Shown in pieces: positions 9,467 to 22,600 of a stretch of DNA of 64,000 bases. The position numbers and the translations under genes were made by a program. Under the pieces are notes generated by a model, which searched no databases, had not been told where the DNA came from, and saw only the letters and a program-made list of their open reading frames with translations. Source of the DNA: Anseranas semipalmata (lineage: Eukaryota; Chordata; Aves; Anseriformes; Anseranatidae); assembly GCA_013399115.1 (NCBI GenBank), contig VXAA01003004.1:171904-235903 (forward strand). Reading direction: 5' to 3'. Each line of letters begins with the position of its first letter. The first letter of the stretch is position 1.

Positions 9467-12360
9467 AAACACTAATTAGAAAATTAAGAACACTCAACTC
9501 CCACACATCAATTTGTCATGTTCTGCTTTACCACAGTAATTTAAATGTAGAGGGACTTCAAAATTTCACTGTGATACACAGTTTAAAATACAGGCATCTA
9601 CCTACAGCAATGCGTTATTTCATTAAAAATCCCCCCCTGTAAATCAGAACCACAGCAAAGTATTGCACGATATCTTGTTTACAAATAGATGTTACTTCTT
9701 ACAGCTGTAATGAAACAGAGTTTTTCTTACAATGAATAGTTACTTTCTGTATCTTAATATTTATGTGAGTGGGTTAAGGGGTGAGGTCCGTGCGGTGTCC
9801 CCCAGGTTCTGATGGGTTATGTCTGCAGACCCAGAGCCCAGCGTCACCAATGGTGCTATAAAACCTGGTATGCTGTTTTGGGTGCCCACTGCCCTATGAA
9901 TTTAAGGGGTTCTGCCCCTGCGAGGCTGGTTATTCTGCCCATGCTCAGTTCCGTCTGTCGCTGCTCTCTCCTCGGTGCGCTGCTGAGTGCTGCTGGTGGT
10001 CAGAGCTGCAGCGCTAAGGACAGTCTTTTGTACCAACCATACTAAGACAGGGATGTCCCGCTGGAGGCAGGAGTGTGCCCCGTCCATTGGATCCATCCTG
10101 ATGACCATGGGGCAAGCCAGATGCAGGGAAGCGGCACGCTGCTGTCCGAGGCGAAGTGCCCGAGGTCCTTCTGGTCCAGGGTTGCAAACTGCAGCGGTGC
10201 CTGGGGAGAGCGGGAGCGCAGGCAAGGCATGCAGCGGCATTCCTGCAGATGCCTTTTCCTGCGCATTTGCACATTGGGAGTTTTCTGAAATATTGTGTTA
10301 CTAGCATCATATATTTCCTGCTTGTTGGTGGGCTTTTCTTACGTTAATTTGACTGCTTATGGCTGTTTATGCTTTGGCGGCCATGTGATCCTGGGAGGAT
10401 GAGCTCATCTGGATAAGCACATGACATGAAAAAATACTTAAAACAAAATTCTGCCTGACAATTCATCAAATGTCTTTAAACTCTCTCCTTTGGGTTCATC
10501 AGGAGACCTCTGTCCCTGGCCTCAGTGTGACTCCTGCTCCTGGCAGGGAGACCCTGGTGCTCCCCCAGGAGCCCAAGGACAGCGCTGGGGCTGTATGAAG
10601 GCAGCTTTGGGTGGTGTTTCTGTCCAAAAAACCCCAAACAAACAGAAAAACAAACAAAAACTTTTCTGCTTAGCTTGAGCAGCATTAATGGCAGTCTCAA
10701 TAATCAAATAATTGGTGATGCTCTGTGAACCTGTTATGCTTAGGGTAGGTCTGCAAAGTGGAATGAGCAGCTGTGGTATTTTGTCTTAATTTTGGTGTTA
10801 TCTGCCAAAGTGGAACTTGATTTTTGCTGAGATCAAGAAAACTTTTCAAATCAAAATTTTCTCTTGAATGTATGTTCTTTTCTTTAAATCTAACTATCCA
10901 TCAACTTTGCAAGTAATTTCAACAGTTCAATATAAAGAGGATTTTAATGACATTCCTCTAATAAATTATACATAGAGATAACAGTATGCAATATAGGCTT
11001 TGTATAAGGGAAATGTAGTTCACAGCCAAATGTGCTTCACTATTTGCTTAATCTCCACACTTTATGTCAGTCTTTAATTTAATTTTGCCATTAGCTTCTA
11101 TAATCTGCCATGTCTGAAATGCCACATATTAAGAAAGCCTTTTTAATGACGTTATATCCATTTTCTTTCTTTGTGATATTAATTCTAAAAAATGGAAATT
11201 AAAAAGAAGCTGTGAATGTTATTTCAGTAAATTTACTGGAAGCAATTAAAGTACAAACACATTTTTGTGATTGCAGAGAGTAGCCAGTATTAGCAAACAT
11301 GATTTTTTTTCTCCAATGACTATATTTTCCCCTTCAAGGAAAAGTTTAAGCTATCAACAGAAGTGATGGTCTTTTCCAGAGATTTTTCTCCATTTAATTA
11401 AGCATTGCATTTGTACTCGCCTCTTTCAAAGTGTTAAATCTAATCCTCTGAGCCTGAAAATCTTTTGTAGGCATGAAGGTCATTAATTTTAATTAAATGG
11501 AACTTTTTTTACACTTGCTAGAAAATAGTATTAGTCTCAATGAGTTTCATTAAATAAACAGCAAATTAAAATTTATAATACATCTCCGAACAATCTGAAA
11601 TCATCTCATCAAAGGCCAGTGAGCGGGGCGGCGGGGAGGGCTTGGCGGGACGGAGCAGAGGAGCACGGCCGAGGCAGGCGTTCACGTCCCACGGTGCTGG
11701 GCTGAGCTGCTCCTGCGGGGCAGGGCAGGGCCTGGCTTCGGGCTGACAGGGAGCCGAGGTCGCAGCTCTGCTACTGCAGCTGCTTCGTGGCACCTTCAGC
11801 ATTTGTTTGCCTTTTGCGTGTGGGTGCTGCTTCCACTTCCCGTAATAGCAAACAATTTCCCTTTCTGAAGATGTGACTTGTGAGCTGGATTTTCATTATA
11901 AAATAATGGGTATGAAGACTTAGATCATGAATTTAATTTTTGATTAAAATAGGTTGGATTTTATTTGCATAGTGGTAAATTGTACTTAAAAACATCTTGC
12001 ACAAGTGGATAAACAGATGTTGTGAAGCAATGACTGGATGAAATGCGACTTCTATAAATAGCTGTTGCATTGAAATAAAATTCTTCTATTCCTATTAATC
12101 ACAAGCATGGACAATATCATCCATCCTCATTTTCTGCTCCCACATTGCCAGTTTGAGATTTTACATGATAAAATAATGAAATTGAACCTCTAAACCATTC
12201 AGTCCAGTTTTAATCCCAGAGTGGTAACAAGATGCGCAATCTTCCTCAGCATATCTAAGGTCTGTGTAAATCAGAAAAAAACTTGTATCTACAAAATACA
12301 ACCATAAATAGAGCGAAAAGGGGACGATTGTTTTTCACTTTTGCTTTCCCACTGTATCAG
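9467..12360. other. Noncoding DNA with a long AT-rich unique block and a GC islet
   Basis: A moderately GC-rich patch at about 9890-10250 has open frames on both strands but no recognisable product. From about 10680 to 11600 the sequence is strongly AT-rich yet not simple-repetitive, with several TAAT/ATTA cores such as TTTTAATTAAATGG near 11490. It could hold conserved noncoding sequence, but I cannot test that. It ends abruptly at a CpG-rich islet, about 11620-11790. The stretch 11800-12360 is again AT-rich. Confidence 0.5.
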
Positions 12361-15090
12361 TTCATATTTTGCCTTCTGGTTTGCTCATATTCTTGGTGCA
12401 CTTCAGGACAACTACAACAGACAACTTCTTAAAGAATCTTGTGCAATTTGAGCTGCTAAGATTTGTAGATTTTGGCTGGTACCCAACCGCTGATCTGAAA
12501 TACTGGCTGAATATTTGCCCATAAGGGAAGAACTGGGTTGCGTTTAGCGTGATAAGGTGTATATACTGCCTGAAGAAAAATGTTCGGGGGGTTGTTTTAA
12601 CTCCCCCTGATACTGCCAGTTGGCTTGGGTAGTGTTTCCACACGAAGTACCCCTGGTCAAGCCCTGGAACAGGCAGCTTTGGCCTTGTTTGTGGCTGTTT
12701 TGCATGGGCATGTTTTAGGACTCAGCAGATCCCTTGACAAACCCGGCTGGTCCGGGCGTTTCTGGTGCCAGACAGTTTGCGGCCTGGTGGCGAGTGTTCA
12801 GCACAGCCTCTTCCCTCCGTGTGCCAGTGTGTTCTTGGCACGGATCTGCTCGGTCCTGGGGTCGAGGGGAGGCAGAGGGCTGGACTCGAGGCTTGATTCT
12901 CGCAGCAGAAGAGGAGACAGCGCTTTGCCTGCCGGGTGTCCTCCTGTGCGTGCACACGTACAGCACGCGGGTAGGCTCGGTGTCGAAGAGCACCCCCTGG
13001 GAACAGGTCTAACTGTCCTGAAGGGATTACAGCTTGTAACTAGTTATTTAAAGGAAACAAAACCCAAGCCAAGCCTTTGCCCTCCCTTTCCAGAGTGCAT
13101 CCACGCAGGGCAAGCAGCCCATGGAGATGCTGCATTCCCACAGCCAGGTAACAGCCCTGCTGTCTTCTGCATGCGCTGGAAAGCTCCATTGCCCATTTAT
13201 TCATATTTTGGATCACTCCCCTTCAGACTTGCACATACTGTTTTTTCCAGATGCCAGGATGTGCCTTATGGACTAACTGCTCATTTAAAATGTAGTTGCA
13301 AATACACCGGGGAGGCTCACAGTGCTATGTGCGTGGTGTTAAATTTGATACATAGGACCTGCAGTAACAAGCCACATGTCATCCTGTTGTGCTAAGGATA
13401 AACTGGTCTTCCCACTCCTGTAGTTTTGCATCTTTTCAGTCATTCTAACACTCCCTGACTTTCTCTGGCTAATGCATCCCCTTCTCGTGTCTGCTGAGGT
13501 TTTTGATGGCTGTGAAAATCAAAGCATTTGAATATGTGAGATTGGATTAGCACCACAGAAGCTGTTCTTCCAGGAATGTCTGTGTCTCAGCTGCCAACTG
13601 TCCTTTTACTTCAGGCTGACAGGATAGCTGCTCTAAGTGTTTCCTTTTCGCTGCTTGTTTGGCATGTCTGATTTAATTAATAATGTACAGAACTGCATGC
13701 AGGATCTTTCTCAATGGGAATTCCTAAATATTCTTTGCGTGAAAAGGTCTTTCAGCACAGTGTGTAAGAAATGGTTGCTCTCGCTGGTCAGCATGAAGAT
13801 GTGTAGCAAATATTTTGCTAAAATGAAAAATGGAGAAAACAGTCTCAGTGTAGAGTATGTTGGTTTCTTTATTTCAGCCTCTTCTGGTTTGAAAAATGGC
13901 TGTTATTTAGTATGTTTCCAGGTGAAGTCTGATATTACCTTTAAAAGAAGCAAGCTGGTGCAACTTAAACAGCTCAATGTCATCCTGGAGTTTTTAGTAA
14001 TGATGCTGCTATTCCTGGAAAATAAATAGACCCCTCAGCTCCTTTGCTGTGGGCGACATCGGAGCCAACATCTGTAATTCTGCTCCCCTCCTCTGGTGTC
14101 GTTTCCGAATTGCTGAACTCGTGACCAGCAAAGGCAGGCTTGTATCAGCAGCTTGATATTTATATCTTGGCAGGGAGCTGGTGTTTGCTGGTATCATTTG
14201 TCTCTGAAGAACAATATCTGTAGTACATGAGAGTACATTTTCTACCCTTCTCCCTCGCCCCCGTTACTGATGGCACCTGGGGCTGGCCATCTCCCAGCCG
14301 TGCTGCTTTTCATAGCACTGTCTATCTGCACAATTTTTCCCATTAAGATGGAAAAAAAATTCAGTGTGGTGTCTTGCTGAGGAAGAGATGAAAGGGGCTC
14401 CGGCAGCCACTGGGAAAACCCGCCCGGGTTCCTCTGCCCAGTGGCAATGGCGCTGCCCCAGCAGGACGTCGGTACGGGCAGGTCGATTTGGGGTGTTTGG
14501 TTGCTTTGCTTATTTCTATTCCTCAGAGTGCGCTGTGCTTCTCTAGTTGAGTCTGTGGTCACCTGGGTTGAAATGGGGAAATCCTCCCTTGTAGGAGGCT
14601 TGCTCCCCAGGTCCTCCAAACCCGGCCGCAAGGTGTGGTGCAGGGGCACCACTACACGCAGCGGGGCGTGCAGCACTTGTCTGGGGGCCTCCTATTGCCC
14701 CTGTGGCACTGGCTGGGATGCGCTTGCTGCTGCCGAGAGCAGCACCCGGCGAGTGCTCTGCTGGGACTGCTGCGACTGGGAGCGCTGAGGGCCCAGAAGT
14801 TGAGAAATCAACACAATTAATTCATTCTTGGAGCAGCCTGTATCATGGAAAGCTTACACAATGTCAGGGACAAAGCTACAAGGAATAAAAATCAAGCTGG
14901 GGCCGGAGCTGCCTCATGAAGCAGTTCTGGTTTCCTTTCTATTTCTGAGGGCCAAGTGCACCCACAAAGGGAACTGTGCTGTTCTGTCGCTGTTAATGCG
15001 TTTATATTGCTACAGCTGCATAAAATGGTTCCCCGTGCAAATGCGTGCTCTCTGGAAGCACGTCCATAACCATTCTTAAAAAGTACTTGT
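12361..15090. other. Noncoding DNA containing the longest open frame of the window
   Basis: A + strand frame is open from 12625 to 13395, about 256 codons. Its first codon is TTG, and the first in-frame ATG lies about 180 codons in. The translation has no recognisable domain, signal peptide or repeat, and overlapping frames are open on the minus strand at 12715-12993. I do not call a gene. A second GC-rich patch covers about 14260-14800. The 130-codon frame at 13637-14029 is AT-rich and looks random. Confidence 0.45.
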
Positions 15091-15790
15091 TAATTTGTTG
15101 TTTCTCCACTATAAGAGTTTTTCTTTAGCTACAATCAGTACTTTGTAAGTACTTCCTTTTTTAAAATTTTCATGCAACATTGTAAAATTTAACTAGTTTG
15201 AAAGATATTTATTTAATTTTTTTCAGTAGAAAAGCATTTGAAAAGAATTAAATGGTGAATCTGGGCAATCAGAATCATCAACTGAAAATGCCAAAACTGG
15301 CTTGACCTTTTGAAAGACTTTTTAAATAACTTAGTAAATGTTTTGATCAACTCAAACTTGATTGATTTGATTCATCATTTCTAGGTTTCTTGGGTTAGAA
15401 AGGAATAAAAAGTTTCAGATCAGTTAATCATCTAATTCCAGTTAGAATTTAATGACTTAATGCTGGAGATCTATATGCATTTCCAAGCATTATTTGCAAG
15501 AGGTATATTTTAGACTTTATTTTCACAGCAGTAAAGTTTTAGGTTGAGTTAAATCCAATTATATTGTGTTTATTTTTAGTCTTACCTTAACTTGACCTAC
15601 CATACTGCTGATTTGCTGCATAAAGTCTTGCTTTGTCTACTGTAAAAATAACAATTGCCCAATAACTGAACTATCAATAATCAGTAATTACAAAATTTTC
15701 AAAATGCCCATTCATTTCTGTCTAACTGAAATAATTTTAGAGGAGCTTAAAATACATTGTAAAATGTGTGTGTATATATATAGAAAAACT
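15091..15790. other. AT-rich unique block
   Basis: About 700 bases are very AT-rich, ending in a short (TG)n(TA)n tract at about 15766-15782. No ORF, repeat family or RNA gene is recognised. CpG is almost absent. Confidence 0.5.
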
Positions 15791-18700
15791 CTTTAAAAGC
15801 AGGGAAAAATGCATTTTTGCAGGGAGACACCTGCTGTATTTGTAGCTCTCCTGCTCTGATGAGGTGGCTGGATCCCCCCGGATGTTTGATTAAACAGGAT
15901 CAACTAAAGGGAAAGTGAATCTTTGAGGAACAAAATGAATTAATGTGGTAAGAGAGTGTCATCTTCTCTGCAAAAATGGAACAAAGTCATCAAAAGAGGT
16001 GAAAACAAGAGCTGCCCTCTAAACTGTGCAAGGTAAACGCGTGCATGAAGCGTGATGAGCGTGCTCCGAGTGTTGCTCCAGTGTCTGCCTGCCCCTGCGC
16101 TGGCCAAGGTCGGCGCCTGCACAAAATTCGGCGGCAGCAGGTGCTGCGGGTGTCAGCCCGGTTTGTCTGTCTAGTTGTCACGGGTGTTTTGTCAGCAGCG
16201 TCCTCCCAAGCCTGAACTGAATTAAACACTGAACTGGTAAGTAGGAGTAAATTCACTACATGCTTGTCTGCACAAACTGGGTGTAATTTAGCAGGGACGC
16301 CTCAATGCCTTTCAAAGTGGCATCTCACTTAGTCGGAAAAAATGGAGTAGATAGCAAGCCAGAGGTCTGCAGCACTATGTCAAAGTATTTTATAGAGCCA
16401 AAGAAAACTATAAAACCAAACTGAAAAACCCTGACAGCCAGAAGAAATGGACAGCCTCAGGCAGCTTTTTTTCTGTCTATGTGATTCAGTGTGCTGCCTC
16501 TAAAAACACATTCTTTCTGGAATTTAAATGGCTGCCATAAGGCACAATTGTGTTTTCAGCTAGGACAGCTACGAATTTTCCTTCTGTAAGTATAGCTGTT
16601 TTTTTTTGGTTGGTTTGAGTAGGCACTGCACAAGTGCATGAATTAGTGCATGCTTCGGCTAGCATTCAGCATTACCCTTCGGGCACTGCTCGCTGTGTGC
16701 AGCACGCAGCTGTGGAGCAGCGCTGTGAGTCGTGTGAAGGTAAGAGTTTTACAAAGGGATCACCAGAAAGGTTAGGAAGTTGAAGGTAAATGAAAAGGGA
16801 CTCTGATTCAAGTGTTACATTTTGTATGTAGAAAATAAGCCAACACATGGTCTCTGCCTGGGAAGGAACAAGGCTTCCTTGCTGGGATCAGCTTCCCGGG
16901 GCCAGCTTCTCCGTCAGGAGCTGGGACTTGGGAAGCAGGAACTCCACCAGCAAACTGGGGGAAGGGGTGACAAAAATCTGGGTATGGTGAGGAAAGCCAG
17001 TTTGGCTCAAGTCTGCAGTGTGTCATGCTGGCAAGAAGTGAGGGGAACCATCAATGTTTTAATTTTGAGAAAATTAAGTCATTAATTTGCTTAAAAGTTT
17101 TGGCATTTAGATATGGAAAACTGAATGCAGAAACCTAAGTGCAGTCTTACCAGTGTTGTTTGAAGAGGGATTATAGATTTTTGGCCTCTTAAAAATGTGT
17201 CTAAATTTGGGCAGATTCATTCTTGGCATGACTCTATTAACTCACAAGTGCTATTATCAAGAGTACCAAAATGCCAGCAAGCTGTGTATTACAACGAAGC
17301 CAGGGACGTACAACAAAAATGATTAAGGAGCTTGAAAAACTTAGAAGGAAAGATTAAAAGAACAAAATGTTTCAATTGGATAAACAGCAACTAAGAGTGG
17401 CTGTGATAATCAGCTACTGCTGTGTGAAGGGTACAAGTGCCAAGAAGAGAATGTAATTTTTAAAATGGATTCAGCTACGAGTAACAGGATAAACTATATG
17501 GCATGGATGAGAGCTTTCTTTTTTTCTTTTAATGTTTAGAACTGTTAGACTGGAGAGATGTTTCCAGATGTTTGTCTCTGGCTACATCACCCCTTTAGGC
17601 ACCACAGTTTGATTTATTTTCCTTGCCCTTTTTGCATTCCCACCCTAGCTGGGTTTGGTAGTCTTTTTCAAGGATGCCTAGTTCTGTAACAAATTGTATG
17701 GGAAATCCAGATTCCAAGGAGGACTGCAGACACTGTAAGGCAGTGGGGCACCTCAGACATACGTGGTGTTTGCAGATCTATGGGTAAAACAGGTGGCAGT
17801 CTCTAAGGACCCCAAGTTCAGTTGGCATCAATGGGAATAAGGATGCTGAGGGCTAAAGCTACCTTGAGGAAAAAATGTGGAAAATACTTAGAACTAAATA
17901 TCCAGGCAGATGGCAATACCTGCATGGGCATTTATGTACCTAATGCCAACATTCAGGCACTGCTGTCATTAAGCTCCTGTTTGGTTCTCATGTCATTCTG
18001 AGGTTGCCTTGGCATAAATCCCAACCTGAGAAGTTTGCACTGGTAATCATGTCAAAACCACCTATAACCTGATGTTGACCCATTGCTCAAAGTCCTGGAT
18101 CAAAACTAAGTCTGTGTGACAGTCTTGCTGAGCACAACACACTTCCCCTCTTCATTGCAGCCATGGGCAAAAAGCAGAGGGCACCCTGCGGCAACTGCAG
18201 AGCAACTGGGCTGAAATACGCCTAGAAATCTAGATTGCGTTCTGATCAGGTTATTCTGAAAATCCAGCCTGGCTTAGTGAGAATGCCTTGGGAATAAAGA
18301 TGTAATATAAGGCAGAATCTTCTGCAGAGAGATACAGAATCTTATAGAGCACATTATAGAGCTTTTCACCTTTAGTTTCAAGAGATGAGCAGGTGTGCAC
18401 AAACAGCCAGACCCATGGGGTACACGGCTTCTGTCACTGGAGCAGTGGTGGGGAAGTTCCTGCAGCAGTGCTTACAAAGGGGGGAGTGGGCATGGCCTCC
18501 AGCGGTGAATCAGAGATGCTCGATTAAGTGCTGGGAGTGCTGACAAAACTGCACCTGGCAATCTCTGAACCATGTTTATTTATGAAGGAGTCTAATCAGC
18601 AGCAAAACTCATGTTTGTTTCACAAACTGTATTGGGTAAGTGGAAGGAGAATGTCCTATTTGCCTTCTTTTAGGTAAATGTGTTCTGTTCATCAGGGTCC

Positions 18701-19579
18701 TGCCTTAATTAACATTATTTCCTCTTAATATATTTCAAAAATGTGATTAGATAGGTGTGAATTTGGTGTTAACATAATTATACTGAGAGATCTCAGAGGG
18801 TGTGTAGGAAGGGATTGGTCTAAAGTTTTCCTAAAATAATCGAATAAGGAAGTTACAGAGAAGCCCTACCGTGTTTAAGAGTTGGAAAGGGCTTGTCCTG
18901 GAGAAATGCCATAGGATGTGCTGGAGATGAAGTCAGTGGCTTCACCAAGCTGCTTGGGCTTTGAGATAAAGATGTGCAAAAGTCTTTTTATTTCCATAAA
19001 TCACATTCTGCTTGAATATAGCTCCTCTCCCCAGCAAACCCGACTAGTCTGGAGCCTTGCATAAATATTGGTGCAAAGGGTCGGGTTCCTGTTTCATTCT
19101 GTGCCATACCCTGCTTTTGCTACTGACACTGTAACAGATGTCAGTACCAATAAACATGCTGTGATGGCTTTAAGGAATGTTCCATTACCTGAGTTTTTTG
19201 TTCTAGAGTAACTCAGACTGCTACTATATGCGACAGCTGTTGAGCTGAATAGTTTCAAGAACCTGCAACTAGCTGTTTTATTCTCTAACATTAAAGCGTA
19301 AAAATCTCATCTCAAAACACTACTGTGTTATGGGGAAGTGGTGGTTCATTGAAAATTGCCAAGTTGGACTAAGTATCAATTGCTGCTGACCTGATATACA
19401 GAATTCACTATAAACCACCAGTGTGTAGGGCAGAGGCATGTTTTATGGCACGTGAGAAATGGCATGAATGCTCTGGTAGAAATCTATTAAACTGTGTGGT
19501 GGGAAAGTACCAGCAATGCCAGATATATTCTACGTACCTAACGTGCCCAGGAAATCCTTCCTGTAGATTGGGTGGAAAT
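15791..19579. other. Noncoding DNA, CpG-poor after 16.8 kb
   Basis: A small CpG-rich patch lies at about 16020-16200 and a lesser one at 16680-16730. From about 16800 onward the sequence is ordinary, CpG-poor and unique. Open frames are all under 90 codons and unrecognised. Confidence 0.5.
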
Positions 19580-19664
19580 ACAGAATCACAGAATGGCTGA
19601 GGTTGGAAGGGACCTCTGGAGACCTAGTCCAACCCTCCGGCCAAACAGGATCACCTAGAGCACC
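19580..19664 (-). mobile_element. CR1 LINE, short 3'-end fragment (antisense)
   Basis: The sequence ACAGAATCACAGAATGGCTG, followed by AGGTTGGAAGGGACCTCTGG, AGTCCAACCCTC and AGGATCACCTAGAGCA, is the reverse complement of the extreme 3' end of an avian CR1. About 85 bases remain, so the copy is heavily 5'-truncated. The 3' terminus lies on the low-coordinate side. The match to the consensus is high, suggesting it is younger than the CR1 at 33226. Confidence 0.92.
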
Positions 19665-22600
19665 TATTTTTACTGGAAGATAGGAGATCAGGATTATAAG
19701 CAAATTCAGGGTATTAGCTGACTGGCTTTCACTTAGGCAGCGTCTGCTCTGGCAATGAGATACTGATGGTATTTTAACAAGGGTTTTAATAAGAGGCCAT
19801 ATTTAGGCTGGGATAAGCCTGCTACCTCTGCAGAAAGTGGGGAAAAAGCCATTTGTTTGTCTCTGTATGACAATAAAGCACTTTAATTCCAGCAACCGAG
19901 GAGGTAATGCTGTTTGGCAAATAAGCTTTTATTGCTTGGTATTTGTTCAAAGCACTCTTGAAAAATGTCTTGGATAGGCTGCTAGTAGAGTCTTCAAAGT
20001 ATTGCTTTGAAACAAGGTGTGGGAGGGAGAACTTGTATGGAAGTATAGCTCTTAGGGAAATCTTTTGTAAATACCTTGTGTGTCCATGGGATAGATCATG
20101 TTGTGCTGTACAATGACTTGTCTGTCAACACTTTTCAGCCACAAGAAGTCTGTCAGGAATGTTCTGGGGGCTTCCAAAAGCCTCCAAATAGGTGATAACT
20201 CTACTGGAGGCAGGAAAATCACTTAAGGCTTTGCTATCAGTGATGTATCAATGGCCTTCTGGGACACCTGTGCCATCAACCAGACCTTTGGATGAAGATG
20301 CATCTGAAGCCAGCTGAACTGAGTGGGTGCAGTTGTGCAGGACCCCGAGGAGGCTTTGCTTGTCACTGACATTGAGCCCCAGTGCCACCTCCTGCCCCTC
20401 CTGCTGTGCATTACAGGTGCAGCTGTCTTGGCAAGGCTCAGTGTTTCCAAAGCCTGGGTGCTTGGGGTCACTTTTGTTCAGGGCTTCTGAAGCATGGTGC
20501 TGACAAACTGCCAGGCTTGACCAGTGTCTGTCTCATTTCCTACTTCCCAGACACACGAAGCCACATTTCACTGGCCTGCCAGCCTCTCTGCGGCGGGGGA
20601 CCAGATGAAACAACCTTGCAAGCTTGTTCTCACCATCTGGCTGCCAACTGGTGTTCAGGGAAATAGATGTACTCACTGGGAACCCTGAATGCTATGTTCA
20701 GGAATGGTGATGGCAAGAGTTCCTTCTAAAAACCTGCAAGTTTCCAACTCAAGTACTTTTCTGTATTACAGGCAGGATATGCTTCCTAGCTTGTTTTCAT
20801 AACAGGGAGTTTCATGTGTATGCAGATGGAAATGCTGGAGCTGGTGTAGTTTAGTGATCAGCATTTATTTAGGGTAAGAATAATCTTACAATGATTTCAG
20901 TATATCATTTAAAACAAAAATGCAACTGTAAGGTAAATGGATGTTCAAACAATGATAGATTTTGCTTGTGATCCTAATTACTCCACCAGCAATGCTGTGG
21001 ATGCCAGTTGCCTCCACTGGTCATTTGTTTCTTTGCAGTAAAATCTTGCAAAGATGTGACATCTTGCACAAATTAGAAAATCTGCCCAGTACTACTCATG
21101 TGCTTTGCTTAACAGGTAAATAACTGAATTCTCATTCCACAAAAGCTGTCACCAACCTATTGAAAAATAGTTTTTAGTGTTCATTCAGAGTAGAGACGCA
21201 ACTACCTGTGGCTTTGTTGCATTAAGTGTAGTGGTCAATAAAGCTGATTTGTTTGTTGTTCTCCCCCTCATTTTGGAGGGGGTCTGTATAGGGCAAACAC
21301 CACAAATGATGCTAGTGGTTGGCAACTGCATCAGACTGATGAAAGGCTAAATGAGTTCCTGAGATCAAATTAAGTATGCTTGTGGCTTTGATAAAGATTG
21401 TTGCAGACTGCTGTTTCAGCTAAGTTTCATTTAGCAGCATGCACAACCATGCACTGCTGCTGCCCATGCTTTCCTGCTCCTTTATCTAAAGGAAGGTTCC
21501 TGTAAATCCCTACAATGACACCTGGTACTTCTGTCTTAAGTACCAGATGAAGTGGCCTTACCAACGTTCCCAGGAGAAAAGAGGCTTTTATTTCATATAG
21601 CTTATAAACCCTCTGAGGGAATGATTGCTTTGCTGTATTCATGTTCAGACCTTATGACGCCTCTTCATGGCTTTGTTATGCTCCTATTTACACAGACAAG
21701 CAAGAGAGATGTGTTTTTTGCAGACCAAGTAAGATGTTGGTCAAGAGGTCCTCATGTGTGAGTTGGAGACTCAGGTCATTCAGACTTTCAAAACCATTTT
21801 GGTGCACACTAGCTGGTAGCTGTCAAACTGGTCACCAAACCACTGAACCAGAAGCAGGTGATGCTGACCCTTCAGCTTGTCCTGCACCTGGGAGCTTTAG
21901 GTTGATGTAGGTAGGACATGTGAGGCCTTCAGATAAATTGGCCTAATGAGCTCTACATCTAGTAGATGCTTCAAATCGAGCACAGACTGGAGTTACACTT
22001 GTCTGCTACCAGAGACAGTTTTTGTGAGCCAGCCATAAACTGTGCTAGTGTCTTCTCACCATTCCTCGTGCATTCTGGACCGCAGCAATAAGCAATGCAC
22101 CGTATTGCTGTTTTCTGTAGATATTCACTCCTCCTGACCCCGGGGGCTGCCTGTGTGCCTAAAATGGTGATGGGTTTAAATGCTTGCACTCAGTATGCGT
22201 AAGCCTAACTACATGGCTTAGTGCTTGGGAAGTGAGCGCGGGTGAAGGGAAGAAGGCTGTGCAGTGAGAGTGCAGGGTGCCTGCTCTGGCACGTCTCATT
22301 ATTGTGCCCGCTACGAGGTTTACTGAGTTTTGGCCTCTGGGGTCAGGGAGCTTAAAATCTTCAGACCTGGAGGCATAAACGTTTTCTATAATGCCATAAT
22401 CAGTTTGGAGAATGAGCTTGTGCTGCAGCTTCAAATTAGATCTTCAAATGGTGGTGCAGTTAATAGGATTTTACATGTGCTATGAAATTTCTGAACCTAT
22501 CTGCGCTGTTGTTTGACATGCAAAGTGCGATGTTGTCTTTTTATTAGCAGTGCTGCATGTCTGACATATCTCCCTACTAGTGCTGTGGATAAACATCTTA

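Noticed and set aside
8996..9472. 158-codon minus-strand open frame
   Set aside because: It starts in the poly(T)/poly(G) tract, and its composition matches translated AT-rich noncoding DNA.
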